Assembly (NCBI RefSeq): GCF_018417595.1
Contig: NZ_CP070982.1
Coordinates: 638,501 to 702,500 of the forward strand
Direction: 5' to 3'
Length of the DNA: 64,000 nucleotides
Source of the DNA: Pseudomonas entomophila
Lineage (GTDB): Bacteria; Pseudomonadota; Gammaproteobacteria; Pseudomonadales; Pseudomonadaceae
The notes beneath the pieces were generated by a model. The model did no database searches, was not told the DNA's origin, and saw only the letters and a program-made list of their open reading frames with translations. Below are positions 26,884-36,359 of the stretch, in pieces (positions within the stretch are counted from its first letter, which is position 1; every line of letters begins with the position of its first letter). The translations under genes and the position numbers were made by a program.

Positions 26884-27831
26884 ATGAGCAGTCGCTTGAC
26901 CATGATCCTGGCTGGCCTGTTCCTCCTCGCGGCATTGCTGGCGGGTTATTGGGGGCTGCGCCTGAGCCGCCCGCCCGAGCCGCCGGCACCGTTGGTGCCC
27001 GCCGCCGATGCCCTGCCAGCGCCGGTTCCCGCCTCTGTCCCCGCGCAACCGCCCGAACCGCCACGCTCACCCATCGTGGTGCTGCGCAAGGCAGTGCCGG
27101 CCAACGTGCCGCTGACCGAGGACGATGTGCTGGTCGAGCGTTTGCAGGTCGTGCCCGCAGGCGCGTTCCAGCAGCTCGACCAAGTGCTCGGGCGCAGCAG
27201 TTCGCGGCCGTTGGCGGCCGGCAGCTGGCTCGACGAGTCGAGCTTCCAGGCCGGTGGCCCGTTGGCGCGGATGATCCGCGCCAACGAGCGTGCCGTCGCG
27301 GTGGCGGTGGATGACGTGAGTGGCGCCGCCGGGCAGTTGCGGCCAGGGGATTATGTCGATGTGCTGTTGTTCCTGCGCGAGGAGAACAACAACCCGCAGT
27401 CCTCGGCCCAGGTGGTGCTGCCGGCCCTGCGCGTGCTCAGCGTCGACCAGCAGACGGGCCTGGCCAACGATGGCCGCCCGGCACAGACCGCCGAAGAACA
27501 GAAGGCCCGCCGCGACCAGCAATCGCTGAACAGCAACGCCACCCGCACCGTCGGCCTGGCCGTGCCTGAGGCCCTGGCCAGCCGCCTGATGCTCGCCGCT
27601 CAGGCCGGCACCTTGCGCCTGGCAGTGCGCAGCGCCGACGAACAATTGCTTGCGCGCTACTGGTCCGGCGAAGACGCCAGCCCCCAATTGGCCGCAGCGA
27701 ACCGCGATCTCTACCGCTTCAGCCAGCTGTCCCAGGTGCCGCTGGCCAACCCGGCCGCCGCCGCAGGCGCGCCCGGCATGCAGATCATTCGTGGCGCCCA
27801 GGCGGCCAACGATCTGAACAAGACCCCCTGA
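26884..27831 (+). CDS. rcpC: Flp pilus assembly protein RcpC/CpaB
   Basis: This 315-residue protein has an N-terminal membrane helix (residues 5-27), a proline-rich periplasmic spacer (30-62) and a SAF/beta-clip type domain (IVVLRKAVPANVPLTEDDVLVERLQ...AVAVAVDDVSGAAGQLRPGDYVDVLL). RcpC/CpaB works with the RcpA secretin in the periplasm. ATG 26884 has a strong GGAGGGC site; the 12-residue extension before it is not needed. First gene of the main tad operon. Confidence 0.93.
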   Translation: MSSRLTMILAGLFLLAALLAGYWGLRLSRPPEPPAPLVPAADALPAPVPASVPAQPPEPPRSPIVVLRKAVPANVPLTEDDVLVERLQVVPAGAFQQLDQVLGRSSSRPLAAGSWLDESSFQAGGPLARMIRANERAVAVAVDDVSGAAGQLRPGDYVDVLLFLREENNNPQSSAQVVLPALRVLSVDQQTGLANDGRPAQTAEEQKARRDQQSLNSNATRTVGLAVPEALASRLMLAAQAGTLRLAVRSADEQLLARYWSGEDASPQLAAANRDLYRFSQLSQVPLANPAAAAGAPGMQIIRGAQAANDLNKTP

Positions 27832-27849
27832 CCAGGCAAGGATGCAGCT

Positions 27850-29130
27850 ATGCGTAGTTCCGTGCAGGTTTCCAAATGTCTGTGCCTGGTTGTGCCATTG
27901 ATGCTGCTGATGCCGCAGGCGCTGGCGACGGGCAAGGGTTGTGCGGCGTTCGACCAGATGCCCACGGTGATCGAAATGGACCAGGGCCTGCAGCAGGAAC
28001 TGCGCCTGCCCGTGGCCATCACCCGGGTGGCGGTAGGTGAGCCGAAGGTGGCCGATGTCCAGGCCAGCGGCGAACGCGCCGTGCTGCTGACCGGGGTGGG
28101 GCAGGGCAACACCAGCCTGATGCTGTGGACCGACTGCGCGCCGAAGCCGCACCGGGCCATGGTGTTCATCAAGGGCCGGGCCAGCGCCGACATGGCCGAG
28201 GTGGCGCTGGCCGCCACCGAGCAGCCTCCGCTGCCGACCCAGGTGCAGGCCGACATCCGCTTTGTCGAAGTGCGTCGGCTCAAGTACAAGGAGGCCGGCG
28301 CCAAACTGTTCTTCAAAGGCTCCAACAACAGCCTGTTCGGCTCGCCCGGCACGGTGCCCAACACCGTGGTCCGGCCTGGTTATGTGCCGGGCATCCAGAC
28401 CGGCACCAACCCGGTGACCTACGCCGACGTGCGCCCCGGTATCCCCCTCGACAACGATGTCTTCAACATCGTCTGGGGCGGAGGCAGCAGCCGCTTCCTG
28501 GCGATGATCAATGCCCTGGAGAACAGCGGTTTCGCCTACACCCTGGCACGCCCCAGCCTGACCGTGCTCAGCGGCCTGACCGCCAGCTTCCTGGCCGGCG
28601 GCGAGATCCCCATCCCGGTGCCCAGCAGCGGCAGCGACAACGTCTCGATCGAGTACAAGGAGTTCGGCGTGCGCCTGGCCCTGACCCCCACCGTGGTCAG
28701 CGGCAACCGCATCAACCTGAAGGTGGCGCCGGAGGTCAGCGAGCTGGACTACAACAATGCGGTGGTGATCGCCGGCACCCGGGTACCGGGCCTGAGCGTG
28801 CGCCGCACCGACACCAGCATCACCCTCGCCGATGGCGAGAGCTTCATCATCAGCGGCCTGATCACCAGCAACGTGCGTTCGGGCGTGGACAAGATGCCCG
28901 GGCTGGGCAACCTGCCGATCATCGGCGCGTTCTTTCGCCAGACGGCGCTCAACCGCGAGGAGACCGAGCTGCTGATGATCGTCACCCCGCACCTGGTCCA
29001 GCCGCTGGCGGTCAATGCCAAGCTGCCGGAACTGCCGGGCGAAGGGCTGCGCACCTACGACCCCAGCTGGGGTCACCTGTTCTTCATGGAAAACGGCAGC
29101 TTCGATGGCCGTGGCGGGTTGTCGCGATGA
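27850..29130 (+). CDS. rcpA: Flp pilus secretin RcpA/CpaC
   Basis: The 426-residue protein has a signal peptide (to about residue 26), N-terminal domains (ITRVAVGEPKVADVQ) and the secretin core with GGEIPIPV, ELDYNNAVVIAGTRVPGLSVRR and GESFIISGLIT...VDKMPGLGNLPIIGAFFR. It forms the outer-membrane pore through which the Flp pilus emerges. Its stop overlaps the tadZ start by four bases. Confidence 0.95.
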   Translation: MRSSVQVSKCLCLVVPLMLLMPQALATGKGCAAFDQMPTVIEMDQGLQQELRLPVAITRVAVGEPKVADVQASGERAVLLTGVGQGNTSLMLWTDCAPKPHRAMVFIKGRASADMAEVALAATEQPPLPTQVQADIRFVEVRRLKYKEAGAKLFFKGSNNSLFGSPGTVPNTVVRPGYVPGIQTGTNPVTYADVRPGIPLDNDVFNIVWGGGSSRFLAMINALENSGFAYTLARPSLTVLSGLTASFLAGGEIPIPVPSSGSDNVSIEYKEFGVRLALTPTVVSGNRINLKVAPEVSELDYNNAVVIAGTRVPGLSVRRTDTSITLADGESFIISGLITSNVRSGVDKMPGLGNLPIIGAFFRQTALNREETELLMIVTPHLVQPLAVNAKLPELPGEGLRTYDPSWGHLFFMENGSFDGRGGLSR

Positions 29131-30317
29131 ACGAGAGCCTTAACCAGACCTACCTCGCGTTGACCCGCAACGAGGACGACCTGCACTGGCTGCAAGGCGC
29201 GCTGGCGCCGTTGGGGCAGGTGATCGGCGCCAGCAACGGCAGCCTCGACGAGTTGCTGGCACTGGTCGACATGACTTTCAGCAACCTGGTGTTCATCGGC
29301 CTGGACCGCGAGCAACTGGTCAGCCAGTGCGCGCTGATCGAAGGCATGCTCGAGGCCAAGCCGATGCTGGCCATCGTCGCCCTGGGCGATGGCATGGACA
29401 ACCAGCTGGTGCTGCACGCCATGCGTGCCGGTGCCCGCGACTTCGTCGCCTACGGCTCGCGGGCCAGCGAAGTGGCCGGGCTGGTGCGACGCCTGGGCAA
29501 GCGCCTGCCCACGGTGGCCAGCAACCCCAGCCTGGGTGGTTTGACCGTGCTCTACGGGGCCCAGCGCAGCGCCGATGGCGCGTTGCTGACCACGCACCTG
29601 GCGCGGGTGGTGCAGGACAGCGGCCAGCAGACCCTGCTGCTCGACCTCGGGCTACCCCGCGCAGACAGTCTGGCGCTGCTGGGGCTGGAGGCGTCGTTTC
29701 ACTTCGGTGATTCGCTGCGCCACCTGCGCCGGCTCGACGCGACCCTGATCGACAGCGCCTTCACCCGTGACAAGGGCGGGCTGCGCATCCTCGCCTACGC
29801 CGACAGCGACGACGCCCTCGAGCAGACCAGCGCCGCCGAGCTGTACATGCTGCTCAGCGCCTTGCGCCAGCACTTCCAGCACATCGTGGTCAATCTTACC
29901 GGGCAGGCCGACAGCGAAGCCCTGCGTACCATCGTCAGCCACTGCGACAAGCTGATCTTCTACACCGACCAGAACATCCTCGACTGCCGGCGCAACCTGG
30001 AGGTGCTCGAGCAATGGCGTGACCGGGGTATCAAGCTGGAGCACGCCAGCCTGCTGGTCGACCGCTTCCTGCGCCATGTGGCGCCGGATGCCGAGACCCT
30101 GGCCAAGCGCTATGGGCTACCGCTGCTGAAAGTCATGCCCTACAGCCCGGAGGTGCGCCTCAACGCCAAGAACCAGGGGCTGAGCCTGTTCGAACTGGCC
30201 CCGCGCGAGGGGCTGACCCAAGCCCTGCGCGGGCTCGGCGAACGCCTGGCGCAGCGCTCCGAGAACCTGGCCGCGCCCAGCCACCCATGGCTGCGGCGCC
30301 TGTGGGGTAGCCGATGA
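29127..30317 (+). CDS. tadZ: Flp pilus localisation protein TadZ/CpaE
   Basis: This 396-residue protein combines an N-terminal receiver-like domain with a C-terminal MinD/ParA-like fold. The expected P-loop (KGGxGKT) is absent: the position reads LYGAQRSADGALLTTHLA. Atypical or missing Walker A is known for TadZ proteins of several lineages. TadZ places the Tad machine, usually at a pole. It overlaps both neighbours by four bases, so translation is coupled. Confidence 0.92.
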   Translation: MNESLNQTYLALTRNEDDLHWLQGALAPLGQVIGASNGSLDELLALVDMTFSNLVFIGLDREQLVSQCALIEGMLEAKPMLAIVALGDGMDNQLVLHAMRAGARDFVAYGSRASEVAGLVRRLGKRLPTVASNPSLGGLTVLYGAQRSADGALLTTHLARVVQDSGQQTLLLDLGLPRADSLALLGLEASFHFGDSLRHLRRLDATLIDSAFTRDKGGLRILAYADSDDALEQTSAAELYMLLSALRQHFQHIVVNLTGQADSEALRTIVSHCDKLIFYTDQNILDCRRNLEVLEQWRDRGIKLEHASLLVDRFLRHVAPDAETLAKRYGLPLLKVMPYSPEVRLNAKNQGLSLFELAPREGLTQALRGLGERLAQRSENLAAPSHPWLRRLWGSR

Positions 30318-31570
30318 GCAGCGAAGAACCCTTTGGCGGGCCGCGCCACGCGGCCAGCGACCCCCAGGTACTCAAGCGCGCATTGCACCGTCACGTGATC
30401 GACGCCATCGAGGACAGCGGCCGCAACCTGCTGGAGGGCGCGCGCCCGGTGCTTTCGCAGTTCGTCCTCGAACAGGTCGGCGACTATGTCGCACGCCTGC
30501 GCCTGGCCCTGTCGCGCTATGAGATGGAGCGCCTGGGCGAAGAGATCGTCGACGAGCTGACCGGTTACGGCCCGCTCGAGGTGCTGCTGCGCGACCCGAG
30601 CGTCACCGAGATCCTGGTCAACGGGCCGTACCGGGTGTTCGTCGAGCGCGGCGGCCTGCTGCAGCAGACCGACCTGCGCTTCATCGATGCCCACCATGTG
30701 GAGCGGGTGATGCAGCGCATCCTCGCGCCGCTGGGGCGGCGCCTGGACGAGTCCTCGCCGATGGTCGATGCGCGCATGCCCGACGGCAGCCGGGTCAACG
30801 CGATCATTCCCCCGGTGGCGCTGGACGGGCCGTGCCTGTCGATCCGCAAGTTCCGCCAGGACATGCTCAAGAGCGCCGACCTGCTGGCCACCCGGGCCAT
30901 CGACCAGGCGATCTTCGACTTCCTCGAACGCGCCGTGGGCCGGCGTTGCAACATCCTCGTCAGCGGGGGCACCGGCACCGGCAAGACCACGATGCTCAAC
31001 ATCCTCAGCCAGATGATCGCACCCCAGGAACGCCTGGTGACCATCGAGGACGTGGCCGAGCTGCAGATGCACCACCCCCATGTGGTGCGCCTGGAGACCC
31101 GCCCGCCGAACGCCGAGGGCCACGGCGAGATCAAGGCCAGCGAGCTGATCCGCAACGCCCTGCGCATGCGCCCCGACCGGATCATCCTCGGCGAGATCCG
31201 CGGCGCCGAAGTGGTCGATGTGCTCACCGCGATGAACACCGGCCACGACGGTTCGATGAGCACCGTGCATGCCAACAACGCGCAGGACGCCCTGCTGCGT
31301 CTTGAGACCCTGGTCGGCCTGACCGGCCGCCAGGTGGCCGAGAAGACCCTGCGGCAGATGATCTGCGCGGCGCTGGACGTGGTGATCCAGCTGACCCGCC
31401 TGGCCGATGGCCGGCGTTGCGTGAGCGAGGTGCTGGAAGTGGTCGGGGTGCGTGACGACGTCTACGTCACCAGTACCCTGTTCCGCCTGGACCGGCGCAG
31501 TGGCGATGGCTTCCTGCGCGACGCGCCGCACCCCTCGGGGGCCAAGCTGCGCCATGAGGGGATCCTGTGA
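30314..31570 (+). CDS. tadA: Flp pilus assembly ATPase TadA/CpaF
   Basis: The 418-residue secretion ATPase of the CpaF family has Walker A GGTGTGKTT near residue 220, an Asp box region (LVTIEDVAELQMHHPHVVRLE), Walker B (RMRPDRIILGEIRG) and the His box (GSMSTVHANNAQDAL). It powers pilus extension, and in this class also retraction. It starts four bases inside tadZ. Confidence 0.96.
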   Translation: MSSEEPFGGPRHAASDPQVLKRALHRHVIDAIEDSGRNLLEGARPVLSQFVLEQVGDYVARLRLALSRYEMERLGEEIVDELTGYGPLEVLLRDPSVTEILVNGPYRVFVERGGLLQQTDLRFIDAHHVERVMQRILAPLGRRLDESSPMVDARMPDGSRVNAIIPPVALDGPCLSIRKFRQDMLKSADLLATRAIDQAIFDFLERAVGRRCNILVSGGTGTGKTTMLNILSQMIAPQERLVTIEDVAELQMHHPHVVRLETRPPNAEGHGEIKASELIRNALRMRPDRIILGEIRGAEVVDVLTAMNTGHDGSMSTVHANNAQDALLRLETLVGLTGRQVAEKTLRQMICAALDVVIQLTRLADGRRCVSEVLEVVGVRDDVYVTSTLFRLDRRSGDGFLRDAPHPSGAKLRHEGIL

Positions 31571-32448
31571 TGGGCCCGCTGCTGCTGGCCCTTTCGCCGT
31601 TGTGCCTGGGCATGGCGCTGTTGATGTTTCGCCTGGGCCTGCACAAGCGGGGCGAGGAACGCATCCTCCTGCGCCTGGGGCGGGCCTATCGCGCGGTGCG
31701 CCTGGGCAGCGCCCGGCGCGACTGGCTCGACCCGCTGCTGCAGCGCGCGGGCCTGGCCCATGGCGAGTTCTCCCCACGCAACTGGCTGCTGGTCTGGGGC
31801 GGGCTGACCTTGCTGGCGGCGTTGGCCGCGGGCTGGGTCGCGGCGTTGATGACGCTGCTCGGCCTGCCCCTGCTGGGCTACTTCTACCTGAGCTGGCGCT
31901 GCCGGCGCCAACTGCGCCAGATCATCGAACAACTGCCGGGCCTGCTCGACTACAGCGTGCGCAGCCTCAAGGCCGGGCGCACGCTCAGCGACGCGGTGCT
32001 CGGCGGCATCGAGGCCACCCGCGAGCCACTGCGCTCGGCGATGCTGCGGGTGCGTCGCAGCGTCCAGCTGGGCGTGCCGCTGGACGATGCGGTCAGCGAA
32101 CTGGCCGAGCTCTACGGCCAGGACGAATTGCGCATGTTTGCCCTGGGCCTGCGCATCAACCAGCGCCATGGCGGCAATGCCAGCGAGTTGATGGAGAACC
32201 TGATCAAGCTGATCCGCGAGCACGAGCAGGGCGACCGTCAGCTACGGGCGATGACCGGCGAGACGCGCATCACGGCGTGGATCCTCGGTGCCTTGCCCTT
32301 GGGCATGGTCGGCTACTTCCTGTTCGCCAACCCCGGTTACCTGATGGCCATGTGGCGCGACAGCCACGGGCAGATGATGCTGCTGTTCGCCTTTGCCCTG
32401 CAGGCCGTCGGTTGCCTGGTGCTGTGGCGCATGATGAGGAGCCTCTGA
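31570..32448 (+). CDS. tadB: Tad inner-membrane platform protein TadB
   Basis: This 292-residue GspF-type (T2SSF) platform protein has N-terminal helices, a cytoplasmic domain (QIIEQLPGLLDYSVRSLKAGRTLSDAVLGG) and C-terminal helices. The ATG at 31570 and a GTG three bases earlier are both possible, with GAGGGGA ahead of them. It works with TadC to transmit ATPase motion to the pilus. Confidence 0.93.
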   Translation: MGPLLLALSPLCLGMALLMFRLGLHKRGEERILLRLGRAYRAVRLGSARRDWLDPLLQRAGLAHGEFSPRNWLLVWGGLTLLAALAAGWVAALMTLLGLPLLGYFYLSWRCRRQLRQIIEQLPGLLDYSVRSLKAGRTLSDAVLGGIEATREPLRSAMLRVRRSVQLGVPLDDAVSELAELYGQDELRMFALGLRINQRHGGNASELMENLIKLIREHEQGDRQLRAMTGETRITAWILGALPLGMVGYFLFANPGYLMAMWRDSHGQMMLLFAFALQAVGCLVLWRMMRSL

Positions 32449-32450
32449 CC

Positions 32451-33338
32451 ATGGCCTTGATGCTCAGCGCGCTGTGCCTGTTCGCCGGTTTCGTGCTGTT
32501 GGCGCTGCAACTGGCCTGGCAGTGGCGGGCGCGGCAGCGTGTCGCGCGGCGCCTGCAAGGGCGCATGGCCCGTGACGAGCGGCTGGGCGACTGGTTGCAG
32601 TGGCTGGGCAGCAGCCCCCTGGGGCGGCGCCTGCAGCGGCTCGACGGTGAAACCCAGGCGCTGCTCGACCGCCTCGGCTGGCGACGCAGCCGGCAGCGCG
32701 CGCTGTTCGCCGCGGTGCAACTGGGGTTGCCGTTGCTGGCGATGGTCGTGGTGCTGGTGATGGTGCATGGCTTGCCGGGAGAGCGGCGCGGGCATTGGGT
32801 CGTGCTGGTGCTGTGCGCGCTGGGCGCCGGCTACCTGCTGCCCAAGCGCCTGCTGGCGGCCGCGGCGGCGCGGCGGCAGCGGCGGATCGCCCAGGAGGTG
32901 AGCGTGCTGATCCCCTTGCTGCGCATCCTCTTCGAAACCGGGCTGGCAGTGGAGCAGGCCCTGCGCGTGCTGGCCCAGGAAGGGCGCAGCCTGGTGCCGA
33001 ACATCAGCGACGAGCTGCGCCTGGTGTTGCAGCGGGTCGACTCGGGTCTGGCCCTGGGGCCGGAGCTGGAGAAGAGCGCGCGCCTGCTGGCAGTGGACGA
33101 GCTGATCGACACCTGCGTGATCCTTCAGCAATTGCTGGTGCAGGGCAGCGGCTCGATGAAGTCGCTGCTGGCGCTCAAGGAACTGCTCGACGACCGGCGC
33201 CTGACCGGCTTGCAGGAGCGAGTGTCGAAGATGTCGGCGAAGATGTCGGCGGTGATGATGGTGTTCCTGTTCCCGGCCTTGCTGATAGTCCTGGCCGGGC
33301 CGGGCTTTTCCGCCTTGGCGCGGGCATTGGGGTCCTGA
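32451..33338 (+). CDS. tadC: Tad inner-membrane platform protein TadC
   Basis: This 295-residue second T2SSF-type platform protein has helices near residues 3-25, 85-105 and 115-130 and at the C-terminus (MMVFLFPALLIVLAGPGF). The cytoplasmic domain has VLIPLLRILFETGLAVEQALRVLA. It starts two bases after the tadB stop and follows GAGGAG. Confidence 0.93.
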   Translation: MALMLSALCLFAGFVLLALQLAWQWRARQRVARRLQGRMARDERLGDWLQWLGSSPLGRRLQRLDGETQALLDRLGWRRSRQRALFAAVQLGLPLLAMVVVLVMVHGLPGERRGHWVVLVLCALGAGYLLPKRLLAAAAARRQRRIAQEVSVLIPLLRILFETGLAVEQALRVLAQEGRSLVPNISDELRLVLQRVDSGLALGPELEKSARLLAVDELIDTCVILQQLLVQGSGSMKSLLALKELLDDRRLTGLQERVSKMSAKMSAVMMVFLFPALLIVLAGPGFSALARALGS

Positions 33339-33349
33339 GGGGGAGACGG

Positions 33350-34051
33350 ATGAGAGCGATCATGGTGTTCACCGGCCTGTTGCTGCTGACCGGCTGCGCC
33401 GGGCAGCAGCCCGACGGCCTGGCCCGGCTGTTCAATGGCGGCGCATGCGGCAAGCCCGACGCCGACCAGCAACTGAGCCTGGACATGGCCGACCAGATGA
33501 TCGACGAAGGCCGCCCCCATGCCGGGCTGGCGCATCTGGAGCAGTTGCCCGACACGCTGGAAGCGGTGCGCCTGCGCAAGGCCAAGGTGCTGCGCCAGCT
33601 CGGGCGCAGCGACGCCGAGCCGCTGTACCGCAGCCTGCTGGGCGGCTGCCTGGCGGCCGAGGGCGAACATGGCCTGGGCCAGCTGGCCTCGGCGCGTGGC
33701 GACGATGTGCAGGCCCTGCGTCACCTGCAGCGCGCGGCGCGCCTGGCACCCACCGACGAGAAGGTGCGCAACGACCTGGGGGTGGTGCAGATGAACCTGG
33801 GGCATCACGAGGAGGCCCGTTTCGAACTGCTCACCGCCATCGAACTGAAGGATGACAATCCGCTGCCAGCACTCAACCTGGTGACCTTGGCGTTGGTGCA
33901 GGACAACTGGCGCCAGGCCGAGGACCTGGTGAACCGGCTGCGCCTGGGGCCGGCGCAGTTCGCCGAGGCCCAGGCGCGGGCGCAGCAGATCAGGTCCACC
34001 GGGCGCGGTCCGCTGGCCAGCACGGCGCCGTCCACTTCGTCGCTCAATTGA
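33350..34051 (+). CDS. tadD: Tad pilus TPR lipoprotein TadD
   Basis: The 233-residue product has a lipoprotein signal (LLLLTGCAG) and tetratricopeptide-like helices (LGQLASARGDDVQALRHLQRAARLAPTDEKVRNDLGVVQMNLGHHEEARFEL). TadD is thought to be the pilotin for the RcpA secretin. ATG 33350 lies 11 bases after the tadC stop. Confidence 0.9.
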   Translation: MRAIMVFTGLLLLTGCAGQQPDGLARLFNGGACGKPDADQQLSLDMADQMIDEGRPHAGLAHLEQLPDTLEAVRLRKAKVLRQLGRSDAEPLYRSLLGGCLAAEGEHGLGQLASARGDDVQALRHLQRAARLAPTDEKVRNDLGVVQMNLGHHEEARFELLTAIELKDDNPLPALNLVTLALVQDNWRQAEDLVNRLRLGPAQFAEAQARAQQIRSTGRGPLASTAPSTSSLN

Positions 34052-34063
34052 CCGGAGGTGATC

Positions 34064-34324
34064 ATGTGCAAACCCTGGATCGTCCTGGCTTGCCTTGCCC
34101 TGTCGCAAGCCAGCTGGGCGCAGGAGCCGCCCCGGCAGCCACGCCCGCAGACCGCCACCGAAGCGCTTTTGCAGGTGCAGGCCAGCAACCGTCAGGGCTC
34201 ACGGATACCCCAGGTGCAGACCGACAAGGAGCGTGACCAGGCGATGCAACGCTGGCTGGACAGCTACAAGTACGCGATCCCGGACTTCTACCGCTGGACC
34301 AAGGTCAACTCCTCGAACAACTGA
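34064..34324 (+). CDS. DUF3613 small periplasmic protein of the tad locus
   Basis: The 86-residue protein has a cleavable signal (to about A19) and a C-terminal conserved stretch (DKERDQAMQRWLDSYKYAIPDFYRW). It belongs to the DUF3613 group seen beside tadD in pseudomonads (counterpart of PA4298). The ribosome site GGAGGTGATC directly before the ATG is a nearly complete match to the 16S tail, so strong translation is likely. Function unknown; last gene of the rcpC operon. Confidence 0.88.
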   Translation: MCKPWIVLACLALSQASWAQEPPRQPRPQTATEALLQVQASNRQGSRIPQVQTDKERDQAMQRWLDSYKYAIPDFYRWTKVNSSNN

Positions 34325-34327
34325 CGT

Positions 34328-34409
34328 GTAGGAGCCAGCCTTGCTGGCGAACCGCGGCTCACACCGGACTACCGCGTGGAACCGTTCGCCAGCAAGGCTG
34401 GCTCCTGCA
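34328..34409. repeat. REP inverted pair
   Basis: GTAGGAGCCAGCCTTGCTGG-type left arm, and its inverse with TCCTGCAG at the right end, after the rcpC-tadD operon. Confidence 0.92.
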
Positions 34410-34474
34410 GGTTCGCGTCTGGACTGCCGACGAACCGTTGCCTGCCTGAAATGCGGTGTTGTGGTGGGTGAGAC

Positions 34475-35251
34475 TCAATGCGTGGTGAACCGCTGGTGCA
34501 CCGGCGACGACCGCGGCGTCAGGGCCAGGGCCAGTTGCGTGCGGTTGTGCATGTGGGTCAGGCGCAGCACCTGCGAAACATAGAGCTTCACGGTGTTCTC
34601 GGTGATGCCCAGTTCGCAGGCGATCTGGTAGTTGGTCTTGCCCTTGCTCACCAGCTTGGCCACTTCCAGCTGGCGCGGCGACAGCTTCTCGAACGCCGGT
34701 GGCAGTTCGGCCTCGCCTTCGTCGGTGTCGGTGGCACGGCGGTGAGCGCCCTGTCCACGGGCTTTCTCCAGGTCCTGATAAAGATCGTCGATGGACTCGG
34801 CCAGCTCCTGCAGGCGCTGGTTCAGGCTGCCCAGCTCGCGGAAGTTGCGCCGCCGCTCCAGCAGCGCCTGCTCCTGGCGGCGCACGCCTTCGAGCAGCTC
34901 GTCGAGGTCCATGGGTTTTTGGTAATAATCTGCAAAACCTTCGCGCAAGGCGCGGATCACATCCTGCTTGTCGGCTCGGCCGGTCAGCATGATCGCCTCG
35001 AACATGCGCTGCGGCCCGGTCATCTGTTTCAGCGCACGGACCAGCTCGATGCCATCGCGGTCAGGCATGTGCAGGTCGCAAAGAATCAGGCCGATGGCTT
35101 CGTCGGCCTTGTAGCATTCGATGGCCTCGGCCGTGGAATGGGCCCCTATGCAGCGATATCCCTCGCTTTCGAGGAACTCGCATAACTCTTCGACGATCAT
35201 CGGCTGGTCATCGACAACCAGCATCTTCACCTCACTGATGGTTTTGCTCAC
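34475..35251 (-). CDS. pprB: Two-component response regulator PprB (tad/rcp control)
   Basis: From the GTG at 35251 (GGGAG six bases ahead) the protein has 258 residues: a receiver domain with D14-D15, phospho-acceptor D59 (LCDLHMPDRDG) and K112, a coiled-coil linker (LLERRRNFRELGSLNQRLQELAESIDDL), and a LuxR-type HTH (LSPRQLEVAKLVSKGKTNYQIACELGITENTVKLYVSQVL). In P. aeruginosa PprB activates flp, rcp-tad and other adhesin genes. An internal ATG nine codons later is also possible. The kinase gene pprA lies nearby on the other strand. Confidence 0.9.
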   Translation of the reverse strand: MSKTISEVKMLVVDDQPMIVEELCEFLESEGYRCIGAHSTAEAIECYKADEAIGLILCDLHMPDRDGIELVRALKQMTGPQRMFEAIMLTGRADKQDVIRALREGFADYYQKPMDLDELLEGVRRQEQALLERRRNFRELGSLNQRLQELAESIDDLYQDLEKARGQGAHRRATDTDEGEAELPPAFEKLSPRQLEVAKLVSKGKTNYQIACELGITENTVKLYVSQVLRLTHMHNRTQLALALTPRSSPVHQRFTTH

Positions 35252-35369
35252 GTTCAACTCCCTGTGAATGCGGCCCTGCTCCCGGGCCAGACGCTCTGGC
35301 AGGAAGAAAAGTAGTCGCACTTTGCAATTATGTATATGGACTGTAGCCCGGTTCCGACCGCTGGGCCGA

Positions 35370-35840
35370 TTATTGGATCCACACGGCGGTCAGCAGGAAG
35401 CCCGCCAGCACATAAGGCGCAAAGGGCTGCTTGTCACCGACTTCTTCGGCGAGTTTTTGCAGGCGTTTCTTCACTTTCGGGTTGAGCAGGGTCCATAGCC
35501 GGCGCCTGCCCAACAGCCAGGCCAGCACCGTGATCCCGGCGCCGATGAAGGTGCCGAGCACGTATTGCGGGCTGGTGGCCAGGGCCAGGGCGCCCATCAG
35601 CTTGACGTCGCCGGCACCAAAGCGGCCGAGCATGTAGCCGGGCAAGGTGAGCAGCATGACGATGGCCAGGGCCCAGCCGGCCTCGCTGGCGTCGGCGCCA
35701 ATCCAGCTGTGGCCGGTGGCGAACAGCCAGGCCAGGGCACAGCCCGCGACACCCAGAGTGAGGGTGTTGGAAATCTGCCGTTCACGGACATCTTGTTCAG
35801 TACACAAGGCAAGCCACATCAGGAGAACAATGCTTTGCAT
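35370..35840 (-). CDS. fppA: Flp prepilin peptidase
   Basis: This 156-residue polytopic A24-family aspartic peptidase has the two catalytic aspartates, one in EQDVRERQISN and one in GAGDVKLMGAL (GxGDxKL). It lacks the N-methylation domain of PilD, as expected for the CpaA/FppA class, and processes Flp and the TadF-type pseudopilin. It is divergent from tadF with 75 bases between, and follows no obvious strong ribosome site. Confidence 0.93.
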   Translation of the reverse strand: MQSIVLLMWLALCTEQDVRERQISNTLTLGVAGCALAWLFATGHSWIGADASEAGWALAIVMLLTLPGYMLGRFGAGDVKLMGALALATSPQYVLGTFIGAGITVLAWLLGRRRLWTLLNPKVKKRLQKLAEEVGDKQPFAPYVLAGFLLTAVWIQ

Positions 35841-35915
35841 TGGCAGAATGCCATCCCTATTCGTTGAACGGTTCTATGCTGTCAGACAGGTCTCACAGTC
35901 AGGGTAGACGCGATC

Positions 35916-36359
35916 ATGAAAGCAAGCCCGGCGGGACGGCAAAAAGGCGCGGCAGCCATCGAGTTTGTCGCGGTATTCATGGTGTTTTTCGCGGTGTTCT
36001 ACGGCCTGGTGAGCTACACCCTGCCGATGCTGATGCTGCAGTCGTTCAACCAGGCCAGCAGCGAGGCGGTGCGCCGCTGCGTGGCGGTGGACCCGAGCAG
36101 CCAGACCTACGAGCTGGACGTGCAGGGCCTGGCCCGGCAGGTGATCGGCCAGCAGCTGTCGTGGATGCCCAATGCGCTTGGCTTCAACCTGCTCACCGAC
36201 ACACGCATCAGCGTGGGCACCGACAAGGTGCTGACCGTGGTCATCGACTATCCGCGCACGCGTCTGACCCGTGTGCTGCCCAGCCTGGTACTGCCGGTGG
36301 TCGGCGAGGTGCCCAAGCTTCCCGACCGGTTGCAGGCCCAGGCGAGCCTCCAGCTATGA
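35916..36359 (+). CDS. tadF: TadE/TadF-type pseudopilin
   Basis: The 147-residue protein has a basic leader and cleavage site KG|AAAIEF, then a membrane helix (VAVFMVFFAVFYGLVSYTLPMLML) and a globular C-terminus, as in TadE/F pseudopilins that prime Flp pilus assembly. Its stop overlaps the start of pprA by four bases. Confidence 0.9.
   Translation: MKASPAGRQKGAAAIEFVAVFMVFFAVFYGLVSYTLPMLMLQSFNQASSEAVRRCVAVDPSSQTYELDVQGLARQVIGQQLSWMPNALGFNLLTDTRISVGTDKVLTVVIDYPRTRLTRVLPSLVLPVVGEVPKLPDRLQAQASLQL

Noticed and set aside
27067..29076. 669-residue minus-strand open frame
   Set aside because: Antisense of rcpC and rcpA, low-complexity H/Q/G/R content, no recognisable domain.
28125..29126. Long N-terminal extension of TadZ
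   Set aside because: It overlaps rcpA in another frame; the ATG at 29127 with a four-base overlap is the standard tad arrangement.
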